Assembly: GCF_001421325.1 (NCBI RefSeq)
Contig: NZ_LMJY01000002.1
Coordinates: 1-64,000, forward strand
Origin: Novosphingobium sp. Leaf2
GTDB lineage: Bacteria > Pseudomonadota > Alphaproteobacteria > Sphingomonadales > Sphingomonadaceae
Reading direction: 5' to 3'
Length of the DNA: 64,000 bases
Shown here: positions 9,271 to 17,832 of the stretch, in pieces
Layout: each line of letters opens with the position of its first letter
Position numbering within the stretch: the first letter of the stretch is position 1
Position numbers and translations under genes: made by a program
Notes under the pieces: generated by a model
The model's database searches: none
Seen by the model: only the letters and a program-made list of their open reading frames with translations
What the model was told of the DNA's origin: nothing

Positions 9271-9400
9271 CCTTCCGGGCGCCCCCGTGTCGCTTGTCGA
9301 TCCCGACAGGGGGACCTGGGAAGAGGCGATTATCGCGACCTATGGGGACTGCGCCGGCAGGCACAGGGCGACGGTAGAGGCGTGGCCAACAAGTCAGTAG
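9185..9400 (+). CDS. Rz1-like outer-membrane spanin lipoprotein
   Basis: This 71-residue frame overlaps the end of the Rz-like gene in a different frame, which is the classic spanin arrangement. Its open frame extends upstream of the ATG. The N-terminus (ALTAMLLMLPSAC) is a short hydrophobic segment ending in a lipobox-like Cys, followed by STTRSPTPELQ and a later Asp, Trp and Cys-containing helix. Rz1 proteins are small lipoproteins that pair with Rz to disrupt the outer membrane at lysis. The residue three before the Cys is Pro rather than the usual Leu or Val, so lipidation is uncertain. The call depends on the neighbour and the architecture. Confidence 0.5.
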   Translation: MLLMLPSACSTTRSPTPELQANLRQRCLDLPGAPVSLVDPDRGTWEEAIIATYGDCAGRHRATVEAWPTSQ

Positions 9401-9448
9401 CTTATCAAGGCCCGCCTGCCGTGCCGACAGCTGAGCCATGAAATCGGG

Positions 9449-11428
9449 CTATCTGATCAAACCCGCCTTTTGGAAATTCAATACGAAAGCACGATCTACC
9501 GCTGGCATCGCTTCAACAGATGGATGGGAGTATTCGTCTCGATAGAGCGCGCTAACTTTCCGCGTTGAGTATGAACAAATTTCGTCGGGACAAAATACCG
9601 AAAACAGGTCCACCCGGTAGAGCAAGCCCCGACTATGCAACGATCTGAGCATATCAGATACTGCTTGGCGCCTGGCGAAATGATATTTTCGGTGCTCGAA
9701 GACACAGGTTCCCCCTGAGGGAGCATACCACTGCTTGAACGCGGCGTCTGGCGCGCAGTTGTAGTCACGCACAAGCGGCAAGCTATCGACGACCACGAGC
9801 TTCACCCCCCGGCGGCGGAAACGATCTCCCATCCTTTCAAGATCGGATTTCATGAGCGCGACGGCTTGGTCCGGGTGAGGATTTATACCCCCTGGCATAA
9901 GATCGATCAGGTCGCTCAAAAGTACGACGACATCACCGGTCTTTAAAGACTTTTCTAGAGCGGGGTATACATCATGCCATAGCGCCGCGTTCGCCTTTGC
10001 TTGTGGACGGTAGTTCGGAACCGACGGTGTGGGCGAAGCGCCCCATGATGACACTAATGTCAGAGCGAACCCGTGATCCCGGACAAGAGATGTGAAGCCA
10101 CGAACGAAAGCGGCCGAATAGGAGTTGCCAATCACGAGCATGCGGTGCTGCGCTGAGCGCGCGCCAAGGGTGCATGATGCGGGATCTATGGGCCGAGCCG
10201 CATCCGCATCACTTTGGTAGATGCACGCGCTTCCACGCCATTCACCAAAGCCGGCCATAGAATAAGGCTGGTTGAGCGATTGCGGGCCCCGTTGAGACAG
10301 CGGGGCATGTTGGCCCATGAAAAACTTGTCTTTCAAAGGGACCGCCAGGACAGCAACGGCCGCGATCAGCGCTGCCGATGACACAAGGCCAGCCCAAATA
10401 ACGGGGCCCGGCCTCTCACCAACGCTGCCTTTTCGCCAAGGCGTTTCAATGTACCGCTGGCTCAAAGTTGCCAGTCCTATCATCGCCGCAATTTGGAAAG
10501 GTACAGTCCACCACTGGATGCCAACTGTCCAGCGGCTGAGCACCAAGACCGGCCAGTGCCAAAGATACAAAGAGTACGAGATCTTACCGATGAATCGCAT
10601 TTTTGGCAGCGATAGCGCCCGATCAATCAAAGATAACCGCCCACCCCAGTGGATTATGCAGCCGGTGGACATCACGGCGAGAATGGTTGCCGGCATGATG
10701 AACCGTTCAGGCAACAGGAGGCAAATGCCCAACAGCCCCGCAGCCACCGGCGCCACTGGGCGCGTGCTTCCGATGCGCGGCTGACGCGCTCGCGCAATCA
10801 GACAACCTAACCCCAGTTCCCAAAACCGAAAGGGGAGCAGGTAGAAGACGGCAACTGAGTGCTGCGCCTGAAAAACGATGAAGCATATCAAGGATGCAAG
10901 ACACGCGCCCCCCAAGACTGCCTCGAACCAGTAGCGATGCTGCCGAAATTTACTTGCTGTGAACATCCAAAAAAGAACAGGGTAGAAGACGTAAAACTGC
11001 TCTTCTATACCTAATGACCAAGTATGCGTGAAACTGTTTAACTTGGTGCTGCTAGAAAAATAATCAGAAGCGGCATGAAAAAGATATAAGTTTCCGATAC
11101 CGGCCACGGAAGCTATGGCAGTTTTGAGGGACTGTGAGGGATCGGGATTTACTAGAACCGTCGCAACACTGCCCACGGCCACGCACAACAATAGAGCAGG
11201 CATGATCCGGCGAATTCGTTTCCTATAGAAGCTCGCTATGAACGCTCTGAACGTTTCTTCGCGATTTGTGCTCTCTAACGATCTGGTTATGACGAATCCG
11301 GATATGACAAAAAATATGTCAACTCCCAGATAGCCACCCGGGAGAAACTTAGACGAAAAATGATTTATTATGACGGAAATTACAGCGATAGCGCGCAGCC
11401 CATCGATGTCGGATCTGTATGCTTGCAA
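9449..11428 (-). CDS. OafA-type membrane acyltransferase with SGNH domain
   Basis: The protein has about 659 residues. The first 360 or so are an acyltransferase-3 (AT3) membrane domain: it opens with YRSDIDGLRAIAV and has ten or so hydrophobic helices, including GYLGVDIFFVISGF and the R-K-R-x-x-R-I-x-P motif FYRKRIRRIMPALL. A C-terminal SGNH-like domain follows (MLVIGNSYSAAF is block I). Such AT3-SGNH proteins O-acetylate LPS O-antigen or other surface glycans. I prefer a TTG start at 11428 because GGGGGG lies about seven bases upstream and family members begin near this point. An upstream TTG at 11488 is the alternative. Base composition is clearly AT-richer than the flanking genes. With the prophage relic next to it, acquisition by phage is likely. 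Confidence 0.88.
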   Translation of the reverse strand: MQAYRSDIDGLRAIAVISVIINHFSSKFLPGGYLGVDIFFVISGFVITRSLESTNREETFRAFIASFYRKRIRRIMPALLLCVAVGSVATVLVNPDPSQSLKTAIASVAGIGNLYLFHAASDYFSSSTKLNSFTHTWSLGIEEQFYVFYPVLFWMFTASKFRQHRYWFEAVLGGACLASLICFIVFQAQHSVAVFYLLPFRFWELGLGCLIARARQPRIGSTRPVAPVAAGLLGICLLLPERFIMPATILAVMSTGCIIHWGGRLSLIDRALSLPKMRFIGKISYSLYLWHWPVLVLSRWTVGIQWWTVPFQIAAMIGLATLSQRYIETPWRKGSVGERPGPVIWAGLVSSAALIAAVAVLAVPLKDKFFMGQHAPLSQRGPQSLNQPYSMAGFGEWRGSACIYQSDADAARPIDPASCTLGARSAQHRMLVIGNSYSAAFVRGFTSLVRDHGFALTLVSSWGASPTPSVPNYRPQAKANAALWHDVYPALEKSLKTGDVVVLLSDLIDLMPGGINPHPDQAVALMKSDLERMGDRFRRRGVKLVVVDSLPLVRDYNCAPDAAFKQWYAPSGGTCVFEHRKYHFARRQAVSDMLRSLHSRGLLYRVDLFSVFCPDEICSYSTRKVSALYRDEYSHPSVEAMPAVDRAFVLNFQKAGLIR

Positions 11429-12096
11429 TTGATTACCCCCCGTAATCGAAATGCAGTGAATTTTCGTTTTCGCATCATTCGTCGTCAAACGAATTGGCTG
11501 GATATCGCGGCACCTATCAATAGCTATACGTTCGTATAAGCCGGATGCTCTATCGGTGCAAGATCGAGTGCCTATCCGCGCAAGGCGTAGTCTAAGATGC
11601 GGAATGTCATTCGGGCCGGCGTCTTGGTAGCGACGGTTTGACTGCTAATGGCGCACCCTATTGTTCACTAGCTCATCCAGTCCAGTTCGGCTTCGTACAC
11701 GGCTTCGAACATATCGCCTTCGGCCATGCAGGCCCGCAGCGGGGCGCGCACCGCTTCCGGATTGCCATCGCCCGAAGGGACCGCGCTCTGCGGGAGTCTG
11801 CGCCATGCCGGTGCCGGTGGTGCAGAGGCGGGGGTTTCGGCCAGAGCGCCATTTTTCGTTCGTCTCTAGTCAGCGCTTCCATCCTCATCCGCGTCATGCG
11901 GATCAGATGGGAAGTCGTAGCCTTGAGATTTTACGGATGATACCAGCGTGGGCAGATTTGTTTCTAACTCTAGACGACGAGCGCCTTGGCTTGGTCCCTT
12001 CGATCCACGATCGGTAAAACGAACCTGACCCGACGCCTCGGGCGGCTTTCGAAATCGGACGCCAATCGTCGGGCTGCTCCGGTCATCCAGCAGTTT
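11429..12096. other. Gap with no intact gene
   Basis: No intact gene was recognised. The minus strand has fragments with protein-like composition in shifted frames (for example APLRACMAEGDMFEAVYEAE near 11690-11750 and KSQGYDFPSDPHDADEDG near 11880-11940). These could be decayed coding DNA, but no family can be named. The interval lies between the acyltransferase and the relic of a TIGR03032 gene, so the whole stretch from 11500 to 12420 looks like eroding accessory DNA. Confidence 0.35.
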
Positions 12097-12418
12097 CCGA
12101 CCGACACCGAGCAGCACCGCCACGTCGAACGGTTCGGTGATGAAGCATTCCAGCTTGATCCACGCGACGATGCTGCCGCTGGCAAGCTCTACCACGAGCA
12201 CGCCGAACCACGGCTCGGCATCCCGTGCCTTCATTTCACCGTCGAGCGCTAGCCCCGCGAACGTGCGGTTGCGCGGTCGGTGACGATGCGGTTGGTCTCC
12301 ACCTCGATCCGCACGCCGCCTTCGTTCCGCCGCTCGCGCCCGCCGTTGAAGCGCCATGCCGTTGAGGTGGCGCCGGTGCTCGGGCGCCAGCGTTGAATAC
12401 CGGCTTTGCCGATCGGAG
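12097..12418 (-). pseudogene. Decayed partial copy of the TIGR03032 gene
   Basis: Nucleotide and protein comparison with the gene at 1363-2436 shows close identity. The fragment encodes TFAGLALDGEM, DAEPWFGVLVVELASGSIV, WIKLECFITEPFDVAVLLGV and HLNGMAL in the same order. Relative to the intact gene it has lost the DNA matching about 1621-1804 and a smaller piece near 1884-1925, and it lacks both ends. The remaining blocks sit in different frames, so it cannot make the protein. It is the relic of a paralogue or of a segmental duplication. Confidence 0.85.
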
Positions 12419-12462
12419 CGTGGTGAAAGGAACCCGGACATCGCCGGTCGGTTACCCCTGTC

Positions 12463-14004
12463 ATGCCCTCGATCCTCGAAACTGTGACCGTCGCCGCGCG
12501 TGATCGCGCGCGCATGGCCGAAGTGAGCGCCATTATCGCCCGCTTCGGCCTGGATTCGCTGTGGGCGCGACTGGGGCCAAGCCCTGGGCGCGGCGATCGG
12601 ACGGGGGAAGACGAGCCTGCCCTGCCGACGCGCACCCGCCGCGCCCTGGAGGCACTGGGCCCGACCTATGTGAAGCTTGGCCAGATCCTTGCCACCCGGC
12701 GCGACATGCTCTCTGATGAATGGATCGTCGCCTTCGAGCAGCTGCAGAGCGATGCGCCTCGCTTGTCCTTCGATGTCCTGCGCCCTGCGGTGGAAGCCGC
12801 GCTGGGCGAGCCGCCGGAGACCGCCTTCGCCGCCTTCGATACCGCGCCGCTTGCCGCCGCCTCGATCGCGCAAGTCCACCGCGCCACGCTGCACGACGGC
12901 ACTGACGTAGTGGTCAAGATCCGCCGCCCCGGCATCCGCCGCGCCATGGAGGCCGACTTGCGCCTGCTGCGCCACCTCGCTGCCCTCATCGAGGCGCACA
13001 GCGCTGCGGCGCGGCGGATCATGCCCACCGCCATGATCGATCAGCTGGGCCGCGAAATTCTGGACGAGCTGGACTTCACCAGCGAAGGTCGCAACGCCGA
13101 CCTGCTGCGCGCCGATCTTGCCGACATCGACCGTGTCGTCGTGCCGCGTATCCATTGGCAGCACTGCTCCGGCGGCGTGCTGGTGATGGATTATATAGCC
13201 GGGGTAAGCCCGCGTGATCCCGAGACCTTGCGCTCTGCGGGCATCGACCCCTCGTCCATCGCCGACCTGGGCGCGCAGCTGGTGCTGGAGATGGTCCTCG
13301 TCAACGGCCGCTTCCATGCCGATCCGCACCCCGGCAACCTGCTGTGCCTGCCGCCGGCGACAAAGGATGGCGGCAGCCGGCTGGCCCTGCTCGATCTCGG
13401 CTCGGTCGGTTTCGTCTCACCGCGCCGCCAGCACGAATTTCTGACCTTCATCCTTGCGCTGCGCAACAATGATCCTGCGGGCGTGGCGGACATGCTGGCG
13501 CTATGGTCGCAAGCCGGCGAAGTTCCGCGAGAGCGGCTGCTCGCCGCATCCGAGCGGCTCGTCGCCCGCCACGGCACCGGTGCCCTGGTGTTGAACGCGA
13601 TGGTGGCCGACTTCTTCCCGCTGCTGCGCAAGGAAGGCCTGGTGCTCCCGCCCGACCTGGTGCTGATCTTCAAGGCCATGGTGACAATGGACGGCGTCCT
13701 TTCCAACATCGTGGCGGACTTCGATCTGTCCGAGGCGCTGACCGCCCTGCGCGGCCGCATGGTTGCCTCGCGCCTGACCAAGCTGGCCGAGCCGGCGCGG
13801 ATCGAAGCGTTGCTGCTGGAGCTGTCCCGATTGTCCGCAGATGCCCCGCGCCTGCTCCGGGCCGCTACCGCCCGGTTGGAACGCGAGGACAGGACCACCT
13901 CGGGCGACGGTCTGGAAAGGGCAATGCGCCATAGCGGCACGCTGGTCGCCAGCGCCCTGGTGCTGCACGCGCTGGCGGGCGTGGCGGTAGCGCTGCTCAA
14001 GTAG
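12463..14004 (+). CDS. ABC1/UbiB-family atypical kinase
   Basis: This is a 513-residue UbiB/AarF/ABC1-family protein, usually needed for ubiquinone synthesis or lipid handling at the inner membrane. Visible motifs are the KxGQ motif in TYVKLGQILATRRDML (residues about 66-80), the Ala-rich nucleotide-binding loop AAASIAQVHRA, the VVVKIRRPG lysine strand, the catalytic-loop-like DPHPGNLL and the LLDLGSVGF metal-binding segment. A C-terminal hydrophobic anchor (SALVLHALAGVAVALLK) ends the protein. The family's low-activity ATPase regulates coenzyme Q biosynthesis. It is not beside other ubi genes and converges with the GH3 gene 12 bases away. A second paralogue elsewhere may be the main UbiB. 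Confidence 0.9.
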   Translation: MPSILETVTVAARDRARMAEVSAIIARFGLDSLWARLGPSPGRGDRTGEDEPALPTRTRRALEALGPTYVKLGQILATRRDMLSDEWIVAFEQLQSDAPRLSFDVLRPAVEAALGEPPETAFAAFDTAPLAAASIAQVHRATLHDGTDVVVKIRRPGIRRAMEADLRLLRHLAALIEAHSAAARRIMPTAMIDQLGREILDELDFTSEGRNADLLRADLADIDRVVVPRIHWQHCSGGVLVMDYIAGVSPRDPETLRSAGIDPSSIADLGAQLVLEMVLVNGRFHADPHPGNLLCLPPATKDGGSRLALLDLGSVGFVSPRRQHEFLTFILALRNNDPAGVADMLALWSQAGEVPRERLLAASERLVARHGTGALVLNAMVADFFPLLRKEGLVLPPDLVLIFKAMVTMDGVLSNIVADFDLSEALTALRGRMVASRLTKLAEPARIEALLLELSRLSADAPRLLRAATARLEREDRTTSGDGLERAMRHSGTLVASALVLHALAGVAVALLK

Positions 14005-14016
14005 AAAGTTCAGGCC

Positions 14017-16506
14017 TCAATCGCCGCAAGCGTTCATCGGCATGCTGACGTAGTCCAGCTTCACGTCGGATATCGAGATGGTCAGCGGGCCGTTGGTGCT
14101 CAGTACGAAAGGCGCGGTGATGGCTGACATGTCTGCGCCGCGGCTGGCGAAACATTGCAGCGGCACGGCCATGCGCGTCCATTCGCCCGGCGCCGCGCGC
14201 CCAAGGGTGTTGCCGATCGGGACGGACACCGTCTTGTCACCGCTTTCGATGCCCAATGCGACCGGCCCATTGGCCTTGGTGTCGACACGGTATTCGAAGA
14301 CCAAGCTGATTTCGCCGTTGCTTTCGCGCGCAAGGTTGATGGCGCGGGGCGCTGCCATCGCGACCCGGCCGCTTGCTTTGCCGTCCCATACGAAGCGGCG
14401 CGCATCTTCCTGTGCGCGGCGGTCGACACCGCCCTGCGTGACCATTTGCGTGTCGATCGACCATCCCGTGGGGACGCGGCCCTTGCCGAAAAAGACACCG
14501 GGCGTCGCCTCCGCCATGCCGGCGGGACGGGTTTCGTCCAGCTGCGCAACCTTGCCCGGCGCCGCGTAGGACAGGCCGTAGCCGAAGGCGAACAGTGGAT
14601 CGTAGCCGGCGTCGCGGCGATTGAGCACGTACTGGTCGGGTCGCTTTGGCCACGAGAAGCTCAGCTTGCCGCGAAAGTCGTGCGCGGGTTTGCCGTCCGC
14701 GCCTGCGAACAGCACGTCGGCAACCCCGCCGCCCTCGCTGCCGGGCAGGAAGGCGGCCACGAAAGCGTCGGAGGCGTTCATTTCGGCATTCACCCATAGC
14801 GGACGACCGGACAGAAATACCGCCACGACGGGAATGCCCGCCGCCTTGAGGCGGCGCAGCAGCGCCAGATCGGACTTGTCGCCTGGGCTGTATTCCAGGT
14901 TGGGGACGTCGCCCTTGAATTCGGCATAAGGCTGCTCGCCGAATACGACGATGGCGGCATCCGGCTTTGCCGTGAACGTGCCGTCCGGCGCATAGGTGGC
15001 GGTGCCGCCGCCAGCCTTGACGGTCTGCGCTATGCCCTTCCAGATCGAGGTGGCATTGGGGAAGGCGGTGTTAGGCAGGTCCGCGCCCTGCCAAGTGATC
15101 GACCAGCCGCCCGCCTGCTGGCTGATGCTGTCCGCCGCAGCACCGGCCACCAGGATGTTGGCAGCCGGCTTAAGCGGCAGCACGCCGTCGTTCTTGAGCA
15201 GCACCAGGGATTCGCGCACCGCCTCGCGGGCGATCGCGCGGTGCTGCGGCGAGGCGATGACGTCGAATTTGGCGGCGAAGGCGCGCGATGATGGCCTGCC
15301 CCGATCGAACGTTCCGGCGCGCAGCTTTACACGCAGGATGCGCCGCACCGCATCGTCAAGCCGCGCAGGCGGGATGGTGCCCGCCTTCGCTTCGGCCAGG
15401 GTGTTGTCGTAAAGCTGCTTCCAGCCAGGGCCGGAATACATGAACATGTCCAGCCCGGCATTGATCGCCTGCGGGCAATCCTCGTTGCTGCACCCCTTGA
15501 CCTGGCCGTGGCTGTTCCAGTCTCCTACCACGAAACCGTCGAAGCCCATGCGCTCTTTCAGTACGCCGGTAAGCAGGCTTTTGTTGCCGCTCATCTTCTC
15601 GCCGTTCCAGCTGGAGAAGCTGGCCATCACCGACTGCGTGCCCGCCTCGATCGCGGCGGGATAGCCACCCAGATGCACGTCGCGCAGCACCGTTTCGGGC
15701 ACCCGCGTATCGCCCTGGTCGCGCCCGCCGGTGCCGCCGTCACCCAGGAAGTGCTTGGTCGTGGCAATCAGGTGGTCGGGCGCAAGAAATTCCTTCGTGC
15801 CCACCTTGCCCTGCACGCCCTCGATCATCGCACCGGCATAGTCGGCGGCGATCTGCGGCTCTTCGGAATAGCTTTCGTATGTGCGGCCCCAGCGGTCGTC
15901 CTGCACCACCGCCAGGGTAGGCGCGAACGTCCAGTCGAGCCCGGCGGCGGCGGTTTCCAGTGCGGTGACCTGGCCGATCTGGCGGATCAGGTCACGGTTG
16001 CGCGCCGCGCCAAGGCCGATGTTGTGGGGAAACAGGGTGGCGCCCACGATGTTGTTGTTGCCGTGAACCGAATCCGTGCCCCAGATGATCGGGATCTTCG
16101 GGCGACCATCGCTGCGGGTCATCGAGGCATCATAGAATTCGTCCGCCAGCTGCAGCCATTTGGCCGGAGAGGCATATTCGTCGTCGTACGGACCGCTGTT
16201 GCCACCGTTGAGGATCGAGCCCAGCTTGTAGGTCACGACGTCAGCTGGCTTGATCGAGCCGATATCGACCTGGATGATCTGGGCGACCTTGTCCTCGATC
16301 GACATCGCGGCAAGCAGGGCGTCGATCTTCTTTTCAATCGCCGGATCGCGGGCAGGGCGGGCGCGTACTTTCGGCCAGATCGCCGGGTTGGCGATCGACG
16401 CGGCGGGCTGGTCCGCCGATGGGGTCTGGGCCCGTCCGGCACCCGGCATCGCCGTCAGCATCAGGGCAAGGATCAGGAGAGAGGCGCTCGATCGGTTGGT
16501 GGTCAT
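14017..16506 (-). CDS. GH3 exo-beta-glucan glucohydrolase (ExoP-like)
   Basis: This is a secreted or periplasmic glycoside hydrolase of 829 residues. A signal peptide (hydrophobic core LLILALMLTAMPGAGRA) is followed by the GH3 N-terminal barrel, with GTDSVHGNNN, TKHFLGDGGT and the nucleophile Asp in FDGFVVGDWN. The GH3 C-terminal domain (LVLLKNDGVLPLKP, then a later NVEM-like region) and a C-terminal beta-sandwich of ExoP_C type (about 680-829) complete it. The family removes glucose from the non-reducing end of beta-1,3/1,4-glucans or oligosaccharides. It is the last gene of the five-gene operon. Its ATG overlaps the antiporter stop by four bases, with CAGGAG upstream. Confidence 0.92.
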   Translation of the reverse strand: MTTNRSSASLLILALMLTAMPGAGRAQTPSADQPAASIANPAIWPKVRARPARDPAIEKKIDALLAAMSIEDKVAQIIQVDIGSIKPADVVTYKLGSILNGGNSGPYDDEYASPAKWLQLADEFYDASMTRSDGRPKIPIIWGTDSVHGNNNIVGATLFPHNIGLGAARNRDLIRQIGQVTALETAAAGLDWTFAPTLAVVQDDRWGRTYESYSEEPQIAADYAGAMIEGVQGKVGTKEFLAPDHLIATTKHFLGDGGTGGRDQGDTRVPETVLRDVHLGGYPAAIEAGTQSVMASFSSWNGEKMSGNKSLLTGVLKERMGFDGFVVGDWNSHGQVKGCSNEDCPQAINAGLDMFMYSGPGWKQLYDNTLAEAKAGTIPPARLDDAVRRILRVKLRAGTFDRGRPSSRAFAAKFDVIASPQHRAIAREAVRESLVLLKNDGVLPLKPAANILVAGAAADSISQQAGGWSITWQGADLPNTAFPNATSIWKGIAQTVKAGGGTATYAPDGTFTAKPDAAIVVFGEQPYAEFKGDVPNLEYSPGDKSDLALLRRLKAAGIPVVAVFLSGRPLWVNAEMNASDAFVAAFLPGSEGGGVADVLFAGADGKPAHDFRGKLSFSWPKRPDQYVLNRRDAGYDPLFAFGYGLSYAAPGKVAQLDETRPAGMAEATPGVFFGKGRVPTGWSIDTQMVTQGGVDRRAQEDARRFVWDGKASGRVAMAAPRAINLARESNGEISLVFEYRVDTKANGPVALGIESGDKTVSVPIGNTLGRAAPGEWTRMAVPLQCFASRGADMSAITAPFVLSTNGPLTISISDVKLDYVSMPMNACGD

Positions 16507-17813
16507 GGTCGCTCCTGTGCGCCGTACAGCTGCGGCCGCGCGTGGGGGGTGTGAGGGGAATGGGCGCGCGTGTCACGCAGCGCGCGCAGGATGGGGCCGG
16601 TCATAACCGTTGTGACCACGGCCATCACGACCAGGATCGTGAACATCGATCGTGGCAGGAAGCCCAGGTCGTAGCCGACGTTGAGCACGATCAGCTCCAT
16701 CAGGCCGCGCGTATTCATCAGCGCGCCCAGAGTGAGGCTTTCAGGATGGGCAAGGCCGTTGGCGCGCCCGGCGCAATAGACCGGGACGATCTTGGCCAGC
16801 ACCGCGATCAGGCAGACGGCGGCGAGCCAGGCCAGTTCCGGGCCGGCGGAAAGGCCCAGCAGACTGGTGCGAAGGCCGGTGAAGGTGAAGAAGATCGGCA
16901 GGAAGAAGACCAGCACGAAGTGCCCGACTTGCGCGTTCCAGGCCTCCACCAGCGGACGGTGGCGATGAAACAGCAGGCCGGCGGCAAACCCGCCGAAGAT
17001 CGCGAAGATCCCCAGCGCGAACGTGCACAGCGCCAGCGCGAAGATCACGATCAGCAGGATCGCCAGCAGATGCGGCGGGATGGCGCCATCCCGCAGCGGC
17101 ATGCAGGCGACCAGCCGGTTGCAAAGTGGCGCCGCCACAAAGCGCAGGGCGAGCACGAACAGCGCCAGACCGCCCAGGTGGATGGCCAGATACGTCACCG
17201 AAAGCTGCGCGGCAGCGAACGCGGCGATCCCGGCCAGCAGCACCCAGCCGGCAACGTCGTTCACCGCTGCAGCGGAAATGGCGACGATGCCCACGTCGCT
17301 GCGGGTCAGCCCGTATTCGCCCAGGATGCGCCCCAGGATCGGCACAGCAGTGATCGCCACCGCCACGCCGCAGAACAGACTGTAGACGAGCGGATCGATA
17401 CCCGGCGCCAGACTGGCGGCCGATAGCTTGCCGATGCCCATGCCTGCCAGCAACGGTACGAGGATCGAGGCGAGGGCGACGGCGATGGTAGTGCGCCGCA
17501 GTCGGGCTATCTGCAGGCGGCTGAACTCGAACCCGCCGCCGATCTGGAACATCAGCAGGATCAGCCCGATCTGGCTCAGTACCGTGATCGCAGGTTCCGG
17601 CTTCGCGCCGAAAAGGGCGAGAGAGACCCCGGGAAAGAGATACCCGAAAAGCGACGGGCCAAGCAGGAGCCCGGCGACGATCTCACCCACCACGCCGGGC
17701 TGTCCCATGCGGCGGAACAGCCCGTGCATCAGCCGCGCCGCGCCGATCATCACGATCAGTTGCAACAGCACCGTGAACAGCAGCATCTCGCTCTGATGAG
17801 TGGACCCGGTCAT
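16503..17813 (-). CDS. CPA2-type cation/proton antiporter
   Basis: This inner-membrane protein of 436 residues has about 11-13 hydrophobic helices and belongs to the monovalent cation:proton antiporter-2 family. Characteristic features are the N-terminal GQPGVVGEIVAGLLLGPS, the ITAVPILGRIL segment, and the Asn-Asp pair in AAAVNDVAGW that corresponds to the ion-binding site. There is no C-terminal TrkA-N domain. It overlaps the downstream GH3 gene by four bases and follows the other GH3 gene by 19 bases. Its place inside a glycoside operon is unusual. It might couple ion gradients to uptake or balance pH, but no substrate can be read. Confidence 0.9.
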   Translation of the reverse strand: MTGSTHQSEMLLFTVLLQLIVMIGAARLMHGLFRRMGQPGVVGEIVAGLLLGPSLFGYLFPGVSLALFGAKPEPAITVLSQIGLILLMFQIGGGFEFSRLQIARLRRTTIAVALASILVPLLAGMGIGKLSAASLAPGIDPLVYSLFCGVAVAITAVPILGRILGEYGLTRSDVGIVAISAAAVNDVAGWVLLAGIAAFAAAQLSVTYLAIHLGGLALFVLALRFVAAPLCNRLVACMPLRDGAIPPHLLAILLIVIFALALCTFALGIFAIFGGFAAGLLFHRHRPLVEAWNAQVGHFVLVFFLPIFFTFTGLRTSLLGLSAGPELAWLAAVCLIAVLAKIVPVYCAGRANGLAHPESLTLGALMNTRGLMELIVLNVGYDLGFLPRSMFTILVVMAVVTTVMTGPILRALRDTRAHSPHTPHARPQLYGAQERP

Positions 17814-17832
17814 GGCGTATCGGCGCGCACGA

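Noticed and set aside
11866..13329. 487-residue minus-strand frame
   Set aside because: Most of it is antisense to the UbiB gene. Only the part near 12097-12418 has real similarity, as a TIGR03032 relic.
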